NCBI RefSeq assembly: GCF_000404225.1
Contig: NC_021353.1
Coordinates: 744,001-808,000 of the forward strand
Origin: Candidatus Methanomassiliicoccus intestinalis Issoire-Mx1
GTDB taxonomy: Archaea; Thermoplasmatota; Thermoplasmata; Methanomassiliicoccales; Methanomassiliicoccaceae
DNA: 64,000 nt
Direction: 5' to 3'
Below the pieces are notes generated by a model, which saw nothing but the letters and a program-made list of their open reading frames with translations, made no database searches and was not told the origin of the DNA. Numbering within the stretch: position 1 is the first letter of the stretch; each line of letters opens with the position of its first letter. Both the position numbers and the translations under genes were made by a program. This document shows positions 36,671 through 44,098 of the stretch, in pieces.

Positions 36671-36858
36671 ACTTTCACTTATCCTTGAAAAATATGGCTG
36701 CATGAGTATTTCCGGCCTCTTCATTTCTTTTGGTTTGATGAATCTTTAGAAAATGTAACGTTAAACGTCTGGATCTTAAAAATCTATAAGAAAATGACTA
36801 GTGGAACAGCCTGCTCCTTACAAAAGTATTAAAAATATGTCTGAGATTCGACTTTCAC

Positions 36859-37542
36859 TTGAAGAAAGAGACTAGTAAGGAAAGCATCGCGGAGCGCACC
36901 CGCGAATATATCGATGCACATCCTAGCATTAAGGACTGCATGTCTAAAGACTTGATAAATTATTCATCTTTAGCACGACAGATAATGAAAGATTTAGCTG
37001 TCAATAATGAAGAAGCAGTCATGATTGCATGCAGACGATATGCTATGAAGCTGAACAACCACGATTATGAAGGAAGCATTCTGAAGGTTCTCAGTAATTC
37101 AAGGCTTGTTCTTAAGACAAAAATATCCATCATCACAGCTAAGAACGACTGGAATGTGCTTCAGTGTCTGGAAACTGTTTTCTCAAAACTTTTGAATGAG
37201 AAATCTGCAATGCAAATAATCCAGGGACAGCAGGCAATTACAGTCATATGTGATGAAAATTTGATGAATGAAGTAATAAGTGCCATACGTAGTGAAAACG
37301 TAGTGAAAACACGTACTAATCTTGTAGAGATTTCTGTTCGTTCTCCAGAGCGTATCAGTGATGTAAGCGGTGTGTTTGCATATTTGGCAAACAACCTTGC
37401 AGACGGAGGCATAAATGTGATCGAGTCTGTAAGTGTGTTTACTGATACAATTTTCATTATTGACGAATCAGATATGATAAATGCCTATTCAATTTTGTCA
37501 AAATGCATAGAATCTGCAGAAAGGATATCAGGAGTAGCATGA
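36859..37542 (+). CDS. ACT-like domain protein
   Basis: This 227-residue protein starts at a TTG placed about 30 nt after a TATA-like element, so it is probably leaderless. Residues about 5-60 resemble an archaeal helical N-domain (IDAHPSIKDCMSKDLINYSS). The C-terminal half holds one or two ACT-like folds, with VFAYLANNLADGGINVIES typical of regulatory ACT domains. Such proteins are thought to sense amino acids. The stop overlaps the cupin gene start (ATGA), so the two are coupled. Confidence 0.7.
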   Translation: MKKETSKESIAERTREYIDAHPSIKDCMSKDLINYSSLARQIMKDLAVNNEEAVMIACRRYAMKLNNHDYEGSILKVLSNSRLVLKTKISIITAKNDWNVLQCLETVFSKLLNEKSAMQIIQGQQAITVICDENLMNEVISAIRSENVVKTRTNLVEISVRSPERISDVSGVFAYLANNLADGGINVIESVSVFTDTIFIIDESDMINAYSILSKCIESAERISGVA

Positions 37543-37886
37543 AACATTTTAAATGCAACAATTTTGAGTGGATTGAAGGCAGAGGTTACAAAAAGAAAAG
37601 ACTGCCAGTTTCAAATACACTTCCTGCAGAAGTTGACTTTATTCAGGAAGTCAGGTTTTCCAAAGGTTCTTCAATGCCTGATCACTATCATAAAAAACAG
37701 ACTGAGATCTTCTATGCCTTGGCGGCAGGTTACATGATCATCAATGATTCGGAGATTATAATCTCGCAGGGTGATACAATAGTCTGTGAGCCTGGGGATG
37801 TTCATGGCATACCTGAAATAAAAGATGATTTTGGATTTTTAGTCTTAAAAATTAATTATGAAGAAAATGATACTATCTGGCTTTAA
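37539..37886 (+). CDS. Cupin-domain protein
   Basis: This 115-residue small beta-barrel runs from the ATG at 37539, which overlaps the previous stop. It has the cupin motif DHYHKKQTEIFYALAAGY (His/His/Glu ligands) and the second motif PGDVHGIPE with a third His. It probably binds a divalent metal and a small acid or sugar. Coupling to the ACT-like gene suggests a shared metabolite; no substrate can be named. Confidence 0.8.
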   Translation: MKHFKCNNFEWIEGRGYKKKRLPVSNTLPAEVDFIQEVRFSKGSSMPDHYHKKQTEIFYALAAGYMIINDSEIIISQGDTIVCEPGDVHGIPEIKDDFGFLVLKINYEENDTIWL

Positions 37887-38067
37887 ACAGATGTATATTT
37901 AAAATAATAATATCACGCCGTCTACTGATACAATACTGTACGCACTCATCATATGCTTAAGAGTTTCAGTGCTTCTTTATGAATTTTGACAAGTACCTCT
38001 ATGCGTTCATTATCATATTCATGAGGCATTTTGCATGTGGTTTGATCAAAGACTAACATTTGATTAC

Positions 38068-39033
38068 TTAAGCATGATCTGAGATATTCAAACGGCCATC
38101 TGCTATAATTTTTAGATAGAGCTTTTCTACAGCTTCGGACGGCGATGATCCCTGCTGCTGTAATATTCTTTCAGCTTCTGCTTTAATGATCGGATCTACA
38201 CGAGCATACACCGCAGCCGTCTTTCTTCTTGACTCAACTCCGTGCAGGACATCTTCGCATAATGATTCGATATATTCATTATATTTCATTCCATTTTTTC
38301 TAGCTAGACCGCGTATTAGATCTGTAGTTCCAGAGCCATATTGGGATGATTTTTTCTTTCTTTCTGCAAGTACTGGATATCCAAGATCAATGGCAATCTC
38401 TTTGAGAACTGATTTTCTGGAGTCCATGTCTTTCGGTTTCAGCTCATCAGGATCAATGTTCCATATTTCAGAGACTACCAACTCATTGATGTATACATAA
38501 ACAAGGTCTTTATTGAAATGGCTTGCAATTTTCTTTTCGCAGGGAACAGACACATCCAGAAGTCTTTCCACAGCTGCATTTTTTAGTATTTCATAATCAT
38601 CATCAGGTTGGTCGATGAACTTGGCACATCCCATAAAATACTCATCGGCTCCCTGGCCAGTTAAAATACAGTCTTCTTTAGATGCCTTGCAGACACAGAA
38701 TAGTTGCAGTTCATACGATATTGTGAATGGATCAGTCGTTCCTGTGGCGCTTATCATCTCTTTAATTAGATCTTCTATGTTCTCTTTGGAGATCTGTACG
38801 TGAACCCATGGAAGTCCGAGCTTTTCAGAGAGATCCTTAGCCATGATAACGTCATATGCATTCTCAGATCCACACGTATAAAGAGTGACTGAGTTCGCAT
38901 ACTCTTTAGCGATTGCTGAGACTAATCCTGAATCAAGGCCGCCGGAGAATGCCACGCCGATATCCTTGCCTTTGACATTATCTTTAATGACTGTGACAAT
39001 TGAATTTTCCAATTTGTCGTATCTGAAAGACAT
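38068..39033 (-). CDS. PP-loop (asparagine-synthase-like) ATPase fused to a RelB/DinJ-like domain
   Basis: This protein has 321 residues from the ATG at 39033. Residues 30-35 are the PP-loop SGGLDS. The following TGQGADEYFMGCAKF motif is the asparagine-synthase C-domain signature, so it adenylates a carboxyl or similar group. The last 53 residues (RRKTAAVYARVDPIIKAEAE and on) match the ribbon-helix-helix pattern of RelB/DinJ antitoxins: ARVDPxxKxxAExxLxxxGxxPSEAVxxLYxxI. No toxin gene is adjacent. The fusion suggests a DNA-binding or self-assembling PP-loop enzyme. Transcription is probably leaderless from TTATATAAT near 39055. Confidence 0.8.
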   Translation of the reverse strand: MSFRYDKLENSIVTVIKDNVKGKDIGVAFSGGLDSGLVSAIAKEYANSVTLYTCGSENAYDVIMAKDLSEKLGLPWVHVQISKENIEDLIKEMISATGTTDPFTISYELQLFCVCKASKEDCILTGQGADEYFMGCAKFIDQPDDDYEILKNAAVERLLDVSVPCEKKIASHFNKDLVYVYINELVVSEIWNIDPDELKPKDMDSRKSVLKEIAIDLGYPVLAERKKKSSQYGSGTTDLIRGLARKNGMKYNEYIESLCEDVLHGVESRRKTAAVYARVDPIIKAEAERILQQQGSSPSEAVEKLYLKIIADGRLNISDHA

Positions 39034-39146
39034 CAATGGATGGATTGTTTTGTATTATATAACTGAAACGGATAGGAGATCAAAACGCTTGATAATTCTT
39101 CCCAGTTGGAAGATTTCTTCACATTTTGTCTCCCTTTTGAATTGTT

Positions 39147-39935
39147 TCAGTATCCGCGTTTTTTGGGAATAATCTCTTTTACTACAGGTTTTCCGTATGG
39201 GCAGGCTAGATTGCATATGGTGCATTCTGCAAATCCCCTGTCGGAAACACGGCGTATATGTTCTTCCCAGGTTTTATCAAGTTTAGTATCAAATTCATGT
39301 GCTACAACGCATTTGCCATATGTTACTTTCTTTCCAGGCTCCACGCCTTGTGAAGGACCCGGAATGATCGCATTATATGGGCAGGACTTTACACACAACG
39401 ATCCATTTTTGCACAGCGGCTGTTCGGCGCAGAGATCGCGCGTGAATGGTTGATCCGGTTCCAGCTCAAGCTCTGTGAGAACGGCGATCCAGCGGACACG
39501 CGGACCATATTCTGGTGTAATGACCAATGTGCTGTGTCCTATGAATCCTAAACCAGCAAGAGATGCTGCTGCCTTAGCGTGTATCGTAGTGGATGGAATA
39601 GCCTCTGCACCTTTCGTATCTCTCAGCCATTTACAGAAATACCATGCTTTGTTCTCTACTATCTGATAGTAAAGGTTATAGTATTCTGAGTCTCCACCGC
39701 TGAAATCTCCGCTGCCAGCTGTAGATACTGAAACATTCATTCCTTCATCCCATATCACCATGCCCATCATTATCAATGATTTGGCACTTGGCATCACTTC
39801 AGATGGTTTCTGCAGACCTCTGCCATCAGGGAATGGTACATTTTCCATCTTGTTGATGTCAGAAACACCGAAGAGCTGGAATCCCAATTCTTTGGATTTT
39901 TTTCGTAATTCTTCTTTAAGATCGTCCTCGTTCAT
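39147..39935 (-). CDS. QueG-like double-cluster iron-sulfur reductase
   Basis: This 262-residue protein resembles epoxyqueuosine reductase and related corrinoid/Fe-S reductases: HAKAAASLAGLGFIGHSTL in the N-half and two cysteine groups near the C-terminus (CAEQPLCKNGSLCVKSCP and CTICNLACP). The substrate is not known; queuosine synthesis in archaea is atypical, so a different corrinoid or Fe-S reduction is likely. It diverges from the ada/ogt genes with a mirror-image promoter. Confidence 0.8.
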   Translation of the reverse strand: MNEDDLKEELRKKSKELGFQLFGVSDINKMENVPFPDGRGLQKPSEVMPSAKSLIMMGMVIWDEGMNVSVSTAGSGDFSGGDSEYYNLYYQIVENKAWYFCKWLRDTKGAEAIPSTTIHAKAAASLAGLGFIGHSTLVITPEYGPRVRWIAVLTELELEPDQPFTRDLCAEQPLCKNGSLCVKSCPYNAIIPGPSQGVEPGKKVTYGKCVVAHEFDTKLDKTWEEHIRRVSDRGFAECTICNLACPYGKPVVKEIIPKKRGY

Positions 39936-39990
39936 TTTTCCATCTCTGAAGAATTTACATCAGAATATCATATAAAACTAGTTAGATGAA

Positions 39991-40073
39991 TATTTATACA
40001 AGTTTAAAAACATTCAGATGACTATTTGAATGCATGAAATAATCCGATAAGTCTTGAAAAACTTGTATAAATA
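39991..40073. promoter_or_regulatory. Mirror-image divergent promoters of the QueG-like and ada genes
   Basis: A 15-bp perfect inverted repeat (TATTTATACAAGTTT at 39991-40005 and its complement at 40059-40073) flanks a 53-bp centre. Each arm carries the same TATA box, TTGTATAAATA, pointing outward, one for the reductase and one for ada. The identical flanks imply the same basal and possibly regulated output on both sides. A further 6-bp inverted pair CATTCA/TGAATG lies at 40011-40032. Confidence 0.65.
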
Positions 40074-40092
40074 ATGTTCTGACAACCTATTT

Positions 40093-40190
40093 ATTATAAA
40101 CAAATATTATATTTATTTCAGTACTAGGGATAAATAAAGGTTGATTGCGTAAACAATCAGATAGTATGTCTTTCTGATTGTTTTTTGATA
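40093..40190 (+). promoter_or_regulatory. ada leader with terminator-like hairpin, or a small RNA
   Basis: From the predicted start near 40093 the leader runs about 125 nt to the ada TTG. It contains an 11-bp perfect stem (40151-40161 with 40173-40183, AAACAATCAGA against its complement, 11-nt loop) followed by more T. Transcription would therefore tend to end about 30 nt before ada. Either this is an attenuated leader or a separate RNA of about 90 nt. Confidence 0.45.
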
Positions 40191-40216
40191 CCTGTATTGC
40201 TGATGGAGGGTGCTAT

Positions 40217-40468
40217 TTGAAGGAATTGACTGATGATGAAAAATACAATGCTATCGTAAATCGCAACAAAAAATATGATGGTGTTTTCTGGTTCTGCGCC
40301 AAAGCATCTGAATGCTATTGTATGCCATCTTGTAAGGCAAGAACGCCAATGCGTCAAAATATCAGATATTTTGATACACAGGTTGAAGCCCAGGCTGCAG
40401 GTTACCGTCCATGCAAAAGATGTCGCCCGGATAAGTTCATTTCAAACCCAGATAAAAAATGGTATTGA
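40217..40468 (+). CDS. Stand-alone Ada zinc-domain protein
   Basis: The TTG at 40217 has a GGAGGG ribosome site (40205-40210), so it is preferred over an upstream ATG at 40178. The 83-residue product is the Ada N-terminal domain alone: zinc cysteines C35, C39, C66 and C69 in YCMPSC and PCKRC, with the same spacing as in Ada. That cysteine accepts methyl groups from DNA phosphotriesters in Ada. The AraC DNA-binding domain is missing, so it may act as repair enzyme or sensor with Ogt, encoded next. Confidence 0.85.
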   Translation: MKELTDDEKYNAIVNRNKKYDGVFWFCAKASECYCMPSCKARTPMRQNIRYFDTQVEAQAAGYRPCKRCRPDKFISNPDKKWY

Positions 40469-40491
40469 ATGTGGTGCGGTGAGATTTTACC

Positions 40492-41034
40492 ATGATCTAT
40501 TATTCAAAGAGGTGCAGCTCTCCAGTAGGAGAAATTACTCTGGTATGTGATGATTATAACATTTTAGGGTTGTGGATAAAAGGACAAAAATACTTCGGTG
40601 ACACAGTTTCAGGGGAATTTACAGAAGATCCGGATAATGAAATACTAAACAGGGGCAAGAGTTGGCTAGATGATTATTTTGCGGGAAAAAAACCTGAGAT
40701 TTCAAGTCTTCCGCTGGCACCAATCGGTGGTAAGTTCCGTCAAGAGGTGTGGAAAATTCTCATGGAAATCCCATACGGGGAAGTTACTACTTATGGAAAA
40801 ATTGCCAAAGAAATAATCAAACGCACTGGGGTAACAAGTATGTCTAGTCAGGCGGTAGGTGGAGCCGTAGGCCGCAATCCGATCTCAATCATAATACCAT
40901 GTCACCGTGTTGTAGGGTCAAATGGTAGTTTGACTGGCTATGCCGGCGGTATTGATGTGAAAATGAAGCTGCTGGAACATGAGGGTGTAGATATGTCTAA
41001 ACTCTTTGTACCTAAAACCCAAACCGCTTTGTGA
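40492..41034 (+). CDS. ogt: Methylated-DNA-protein-cysteine methyltransferase
   Basis: This 180-residue suicide repair protein removes alkyl groups from O6-alkylguanine. The active-site motif PCHRVVGSNG with C137 and the upstream winged helix (YGEVTTYGKIAKEI, VGGAVGRNP) are intact. It lies 23 bases after the Ada zinc-domain gene. Together they equal a split Ada protein. Confidence 0.95.
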   Translation: MIYYSKRCSSPVGEITLVCDDYNILGLWIKGQKYFGDTVSGEFTEDPDNEILNRGKSWLDDYFAGKKPEISSLPLAPIGGKFRQEVWKILMEIPYGEVTTYGKIAKEIIKRTGVTSMSSQAVGGAVGRNPISIIIPCHRVVGSNGSLTGYAGGIDVKMKLLEHEGVDMSKLFVPKTQTAL

Positions 41035-41119
41035 ATTCTTCAAAGCCAGAGCTGTTTAGTCTTGCATTGTTGAGAATTCACATCCGTTCAAGTGTCTTTT
41101 CAAAATGATATATAAAAAA

Positions 41120-41196
41120 TGGAGCCACCTCTGAGATTCGAACTCAGGACCTGCTGATTACAAGTCAGCCGCTATACCGGGCTAAGCCAAGGTGGC
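41120..41196 (-). tRNA. tRNA-Thr (TGT)
   Basis: On the minus strand a full cloverleaf folds. The acceptor GCCACCT pairs with AGGTGGC. The anticodon stem GCTGA/TCAGC carries loop CTTGTAA (anticodon TGT), and the T stem CTGAG/CTCAG surrounds TTCGAAT. The 3' CCA is encoded. A run of T follows. Confidence 0.93.
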
Positions 41197-41404
41197 GTTG
41201 TAGTGAGGAGGAAAACACATCTCCCATTTATTACTTGTCATTGATTGCACTTATTCTGAGATGGAATAAACCGTTTGTTGTGTAATATACCCAGTTAGAT
41301 AACCATATATTAATGTAGGATGAAATGCCGTAAAGTTTAAAAACCAAGGATCAATCACACATTATCAAAGTTCCATATAATTGGACATTTCATGGTGATA
41401 TTTC

Positions 41405-42175
41405 ATGTCTGAGGATAATAAAATCGTTAAAGGGGATGTCATTAGTCTTGATTTCAGCGGCTATATCGAAGAGTCAAACACTCTTTTTGATACAACCAAT
41501 GAGCAGATTGCTCAGGATAACGGCGTCTACGATGAAAAGTCAACATATGCTCCTATTTCCTATCTAGTAGGAAGCGGCAGAATCTTCCCCGGATTGGAAG
41601 AAGCCATTGAGGGAGCTGAGTTAAACAAGGAATACGAAATAACAGTTCCTTTTGAAAAGGGTGCTGGCGCAAGAGATTCCAGGCTTGTCGAGACAATCTC
41701 TATAAGAGACTTTGCAAAACAGGATGTACAGCCTTACGTTGGAATGGAATTTCAATCCCGTAACCGTACTGGTATCGTTACTGCTGTTACTGCCGGACGT
41801 GTTCGTGTAGATTACAACAGCCCTCTTGCAGGCAAGAATCTCAAATATGTATTCACAGTAGTTTCTAAGGCTCAGAATGACGATGAGAAAATTGAAGGCA
41901 TCTTAAAGATGGACTATGGAACTTCTGAAGGATTTTCAATTTCAATTAGCGAAAACGTTATTGAGATAGTTCTCCCAGATGTCTGCAAATATGACTCTAA
42001 CTGGGGTATGGCAAAATACCGTGTAATCGCAGATCTGAGAGAAGCACTCGGTGACAAAAATGTGAGGTTCGTTGAGGAATATGTTAAGAATGTTCCTAAG
42101 GAAGACGAGCCAAAAGAAGAAGAACGTGTCCCCGAAGAGATAGCTCCTGAAGAAATACCACCAGAAGAGCAGTAA
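41405..42175 (+). CDS. FKBP-type peptidyl-prolyl isomerase
   Basis: This 256-residue SlyD-like protein starts GDVISLDFSGYIEESNTLFDTT and has the FKBP core with PISYLVGSGRIFPGLEEAI. An insert-in-flap domain follows, then an additional C-terminal domain typical of long archaeal FKBPs. The end is an acidic Pro/Glu tail (EEIAPEEIPPEEQ). It folds nascent proteins in the cytosol. It is monocistronic and followed by tRNA-Arg. Confidence 0.93.
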   Translation: MSEDNKIVKGDVISLDFSGYIEESNTLFDTTNEQIAQDNGVYDEKSTYAPISYLVGSGRIFPGLEEAIEGAELNKEYEITVPFEKGAGARDSRLVETISIRDFAKQDVQPYVGMEFQSRNRTGIVTAVTAGRVRVDYNSPLAGKNLKYVFTVVSKAQNDDEKIEGILKMDYGTSEGFSISISENVIEIVLPDVCKYDSNWGMAKYRVIADLREALGDKNVRFVEEYVKNVPKEDEPKEEERVPEEIAPEEIPPEEQ

Positions 42176-42194
42176 GCTCTTCTCTTAATTTTTT
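42163..42194 (+). terminator. Terminator overlapping the FKBP stop codon
   Basis: AGAAGAGC and GCTCTTCT (42163-42183) form a perfect 8-bp stem whose loop contains the TAA stop. Six T follow at 42189-42194. Confidence 0.7.
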
Positions 42195-42205
42195 AAATTT
42201 TTAAT

Positions 42206-42283
42206 GCACACGTGGTCTAGCTTGGATATGGCGGTGGCCTCCTAAGCCACATATCGAGGGTTCGAATCCCCCCGTGTGCGCCA
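42206..42283 (+). tRNA. tRNA-Arg (CCT)
   Basis: The acceptor GCACACG pairs with CGTGTGC. The anticodon stem GTGGC/GCCAC carries loop CTCCTAA (anticodon CCT), and TTCGAAT is the T loop. The 3' CCA is encoded. The T stem GAGGG/CCCCC has one A-C mismatch. It begins 30 bases after the FKBP gene. Confidence 0.9.
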
Positions 42284-42343
42284 CTATTCTTGTCCAGACA
42301 TTGATTAATTCGGATTCAATCAACGATTTTTTGTTATTGACCC

Positions 42344-42450
42344 CTTATATACATGGGAAAGTGCGAAATTCACAGTGTGTGGTCAAAGCCTCTGTGAAGA
42401 TGCCGGATGTTATTATGCGCTTTGAGCCTATGTCTGCAACATCTTAAGCA
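42344..42450 (+). ncRNA. Possible small RNA gene
   Basis: A good TATA element (CTTATATACATGG, about 42345-42357) faces a region with no ORF. Downstream a 7-bp inverted repeat TTCACAG/CTGTGAA (42369-42398) could form a hairpin, and GATGTT/AACATC further on a second. The rest of the 42284-42503 gap shows nothing else. The case rests on promoter and structure only. Confidence 0.25.
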
Positions 42451-42503
42451 AAAATTTCAGAATAATAGTTACTTAGAATTTAGAAATCTATACAGAGTTT
42501 GAT

Positions 42504-43475
42504 TTATGGGAACGGCTTGAATATATCAAACATTTCTGAATCATCAATGCCATGCTTTTCTAATTTCTTGAATATGACCTTGCTCAGACCGCCTGCGATG
42601 AAGGGTATGGGTGGAGTGAAATACACCAGTGATCCAAAAAGAGCTCCTAGTTTTTGACCAAGTTTCATTTTGTGAACTTTGTATATTATCGGGTCGTCAT
42701 CTATCTTTTCCTTATCTAATCCTAAAAATGAACGTAGTATTAATTTGTCTGAATGGACTATCACTTCTATGCTCCAAGCTATTGCCTGGTTCATGAGGAT
42801 TATTTCTCCATCAGCATCAGTAGTTTTATTCAATATGCTTTTACGTAGGTCTTCTGGAGTATTTCCTTCAAACAATGTGTATGTAGCCCCAATATTTTTC
42901 AGACAGTGAGAATCAGAACCACCAGTCAATGCCCATCTGCCATATTCTTTTTTTCCAATTTCTTGTGCATGAGCATTAGCATAATCATCAATGTGACCGC
43001 CATTCAAGATTTCAATTCCATCCAGATCTAAATCAAAAATCTGATCTTTTAGACATGGGCAGTGAAGACTGAATGGATGAGGAGCTATTGCCAAGCCTCC
43101 CTGTTCTCTGATACGTTCAATCGTTTCTACTGCAGAAAGTCCAGCAGGAATTTCATCTTCAATAAAATATGCAAGAACTTCTCCATCTGCTGTTGAGACC
43201 TCTTCACCTATTACTATTCCAATATCTTTGATATCTTTACAGTCCCTTACTGCTCTATGAGCTCCTGTAACGGAATTATGATCTGTAATGCATACAACAT
43301 CCATGCCTGCGGCTTTAGCTTTCTTAACAACATCTACGGGATCTGAAACAGATTCAGGAAACCGCAGGGGGCCCATCTTATGAACACCCGAATATTTTGT
43401 ATGGACATGGAGGTCCGCTTTTCCTTGCACGCCTGGACATGAACTCATTTGACCATATAACCGTTTTGCATGCAA
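42504..43475 (-). CDS. PHP-domain phosphoesterase
   Basis: This 323-residue protein has the PHP metal motifs ADLHVHTKYSG near residue 20 and CITDHNSVTGAH, and further histidines in APHPFSLHCP and TGGSDSHC. It resembles the TrpH/YciV-type nucleotide or RNA phosphoesterases. A C-terminal hydrophobic stretch (GSLVYFTPPIPFIAGG) may attach it to the membrane. It is 15 bases downstream of an HTH-CBS regulator and probably cotranscribed. Confidence 0.85.
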   Translation of the reverse strand: MHAKRLYGQMSSCPGVQGKADLHVHTKYSGVHKMGPLRFPESVSDPVDVVKKAKAAGMDVVCITDHNSVTGAHRAVRDCKDIKDIGIVIGEEVSTADGEVLAYFIEDEIPAGLSAVETIERIREQGGLAIAPHPFSLHCPCLKDQIFDLDLDGIEILNGGHIDDYANAHAQEIGKKEYGRWALTGGSDSHCLKNIGATYTLFEGNTPEDLRKSILNKTTDADGEIILMNQAIAWSIEVIVHSDKLILRSFLGLDKEKIDDDPIIYKVHKMKLGQKLGALFGSLVYFTPPIPFIAGGLSKVIFKKLEKHGIDDSEMFDIFKPFP

Positions 43476-43490
43476 TTGAGATTTATAAAC

Positions 43491-44012
43491 TCATTCAGAC
43501 TCAATTATATCAGATTTTGTTATAATGCCTATGGGATTTTTACCGTCCATAACTACGACTGCTGGAAATTCCAGTAATAGTTCTTTCACAACTTCAGAAC
43601 TAGCTGTTTTTGAGACAACTGGAGGCGAATCGCTCATAACTTCGTTTGCCATCACTTCAGACAGTCTTCCAGAGAATTTCAAAAGGTCTCTTTCAGTTAT
43701 GAGTCCAACTATCTGATCATCATGAGTCACTACTAATTGTGAAACTGCTTTTTCACTCATCATCCGACCCGCATCGGCTGCTGTATTATCAGTATCTACA
43801 TGATATATCGTGGGGGTCATGTATTTTGTACAGTGATCTTTTTCTTCTTCTTGCAGGCATTCTAGAATTCTTTTTACTGTTGAGAATCGAGGGTCTACCT
43901 TTCCAGTTTCTATTTTTGCAATATGGGCCTGCGAAACTCCTGCTTTTTTAGCAAGTTCACTCTGGCTCATTCCAGCCTTTATCCTCAGTTTCTTTATGTC
44001 CGTTAGATCCAT
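43491..44012 (-). CDS. HTH-CBS transcriptional regulator
   Basis: This 173-residue protein has an XRE-type helix-turn-helix at residues about 3-57 (LRIKAGMSQSELAKKAGVSQ) and two CBS domains at about 62-115 and 120-172 (DQIVGLITERDLL, GKNPIGIITKSDI). CBS pairs bind adenosyl ligands, including SAM in some archaeal proteins. It diverges from metK across 86 bp, so SAM-responsive control of metK is plausible (inference). The next gene downstream is the PHP protein. Confidence 0.9.
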   Translation of the reverse strand: MDLTDIKKLRIKAGMSQSELAKKAGVSQAHIAKIETGKVDPRFSTVKRILECLQEEEKDHCTKYMTPTIYHVDTDNTAADAGRMMSEKAVSQLVVTHDDQIVGLITERDLLKFSGRLSEVMANEVMSDSPPVVSKTASSEVVKELLLEFPAVVVMDGKNPIGIITKSDIIESE

Positions 44013-44015
44013 AAG

Positions 44016-44069
44016 ATAACCCTCGGTTATTGAAACAATAGCTAATCATGTATTAAAATATATATACTC
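44016..44069. promoter_or_regulatory. Divergent control region of the HTH-CBS gene and metK
   Basis: ATAACC/GGTTAT (44016-44030, 3-nt spacer) is an inverted repeat that covers the ribosome site of the HTH-CBS gene and may be its autoregulatory site. The metK TATA box AAATATATATACTC is at about 44056-44069. Confidence 0.45.
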
Positions 44070-44098
44070 TATCATCCCTTTATGCTCTAAGTGATTAA

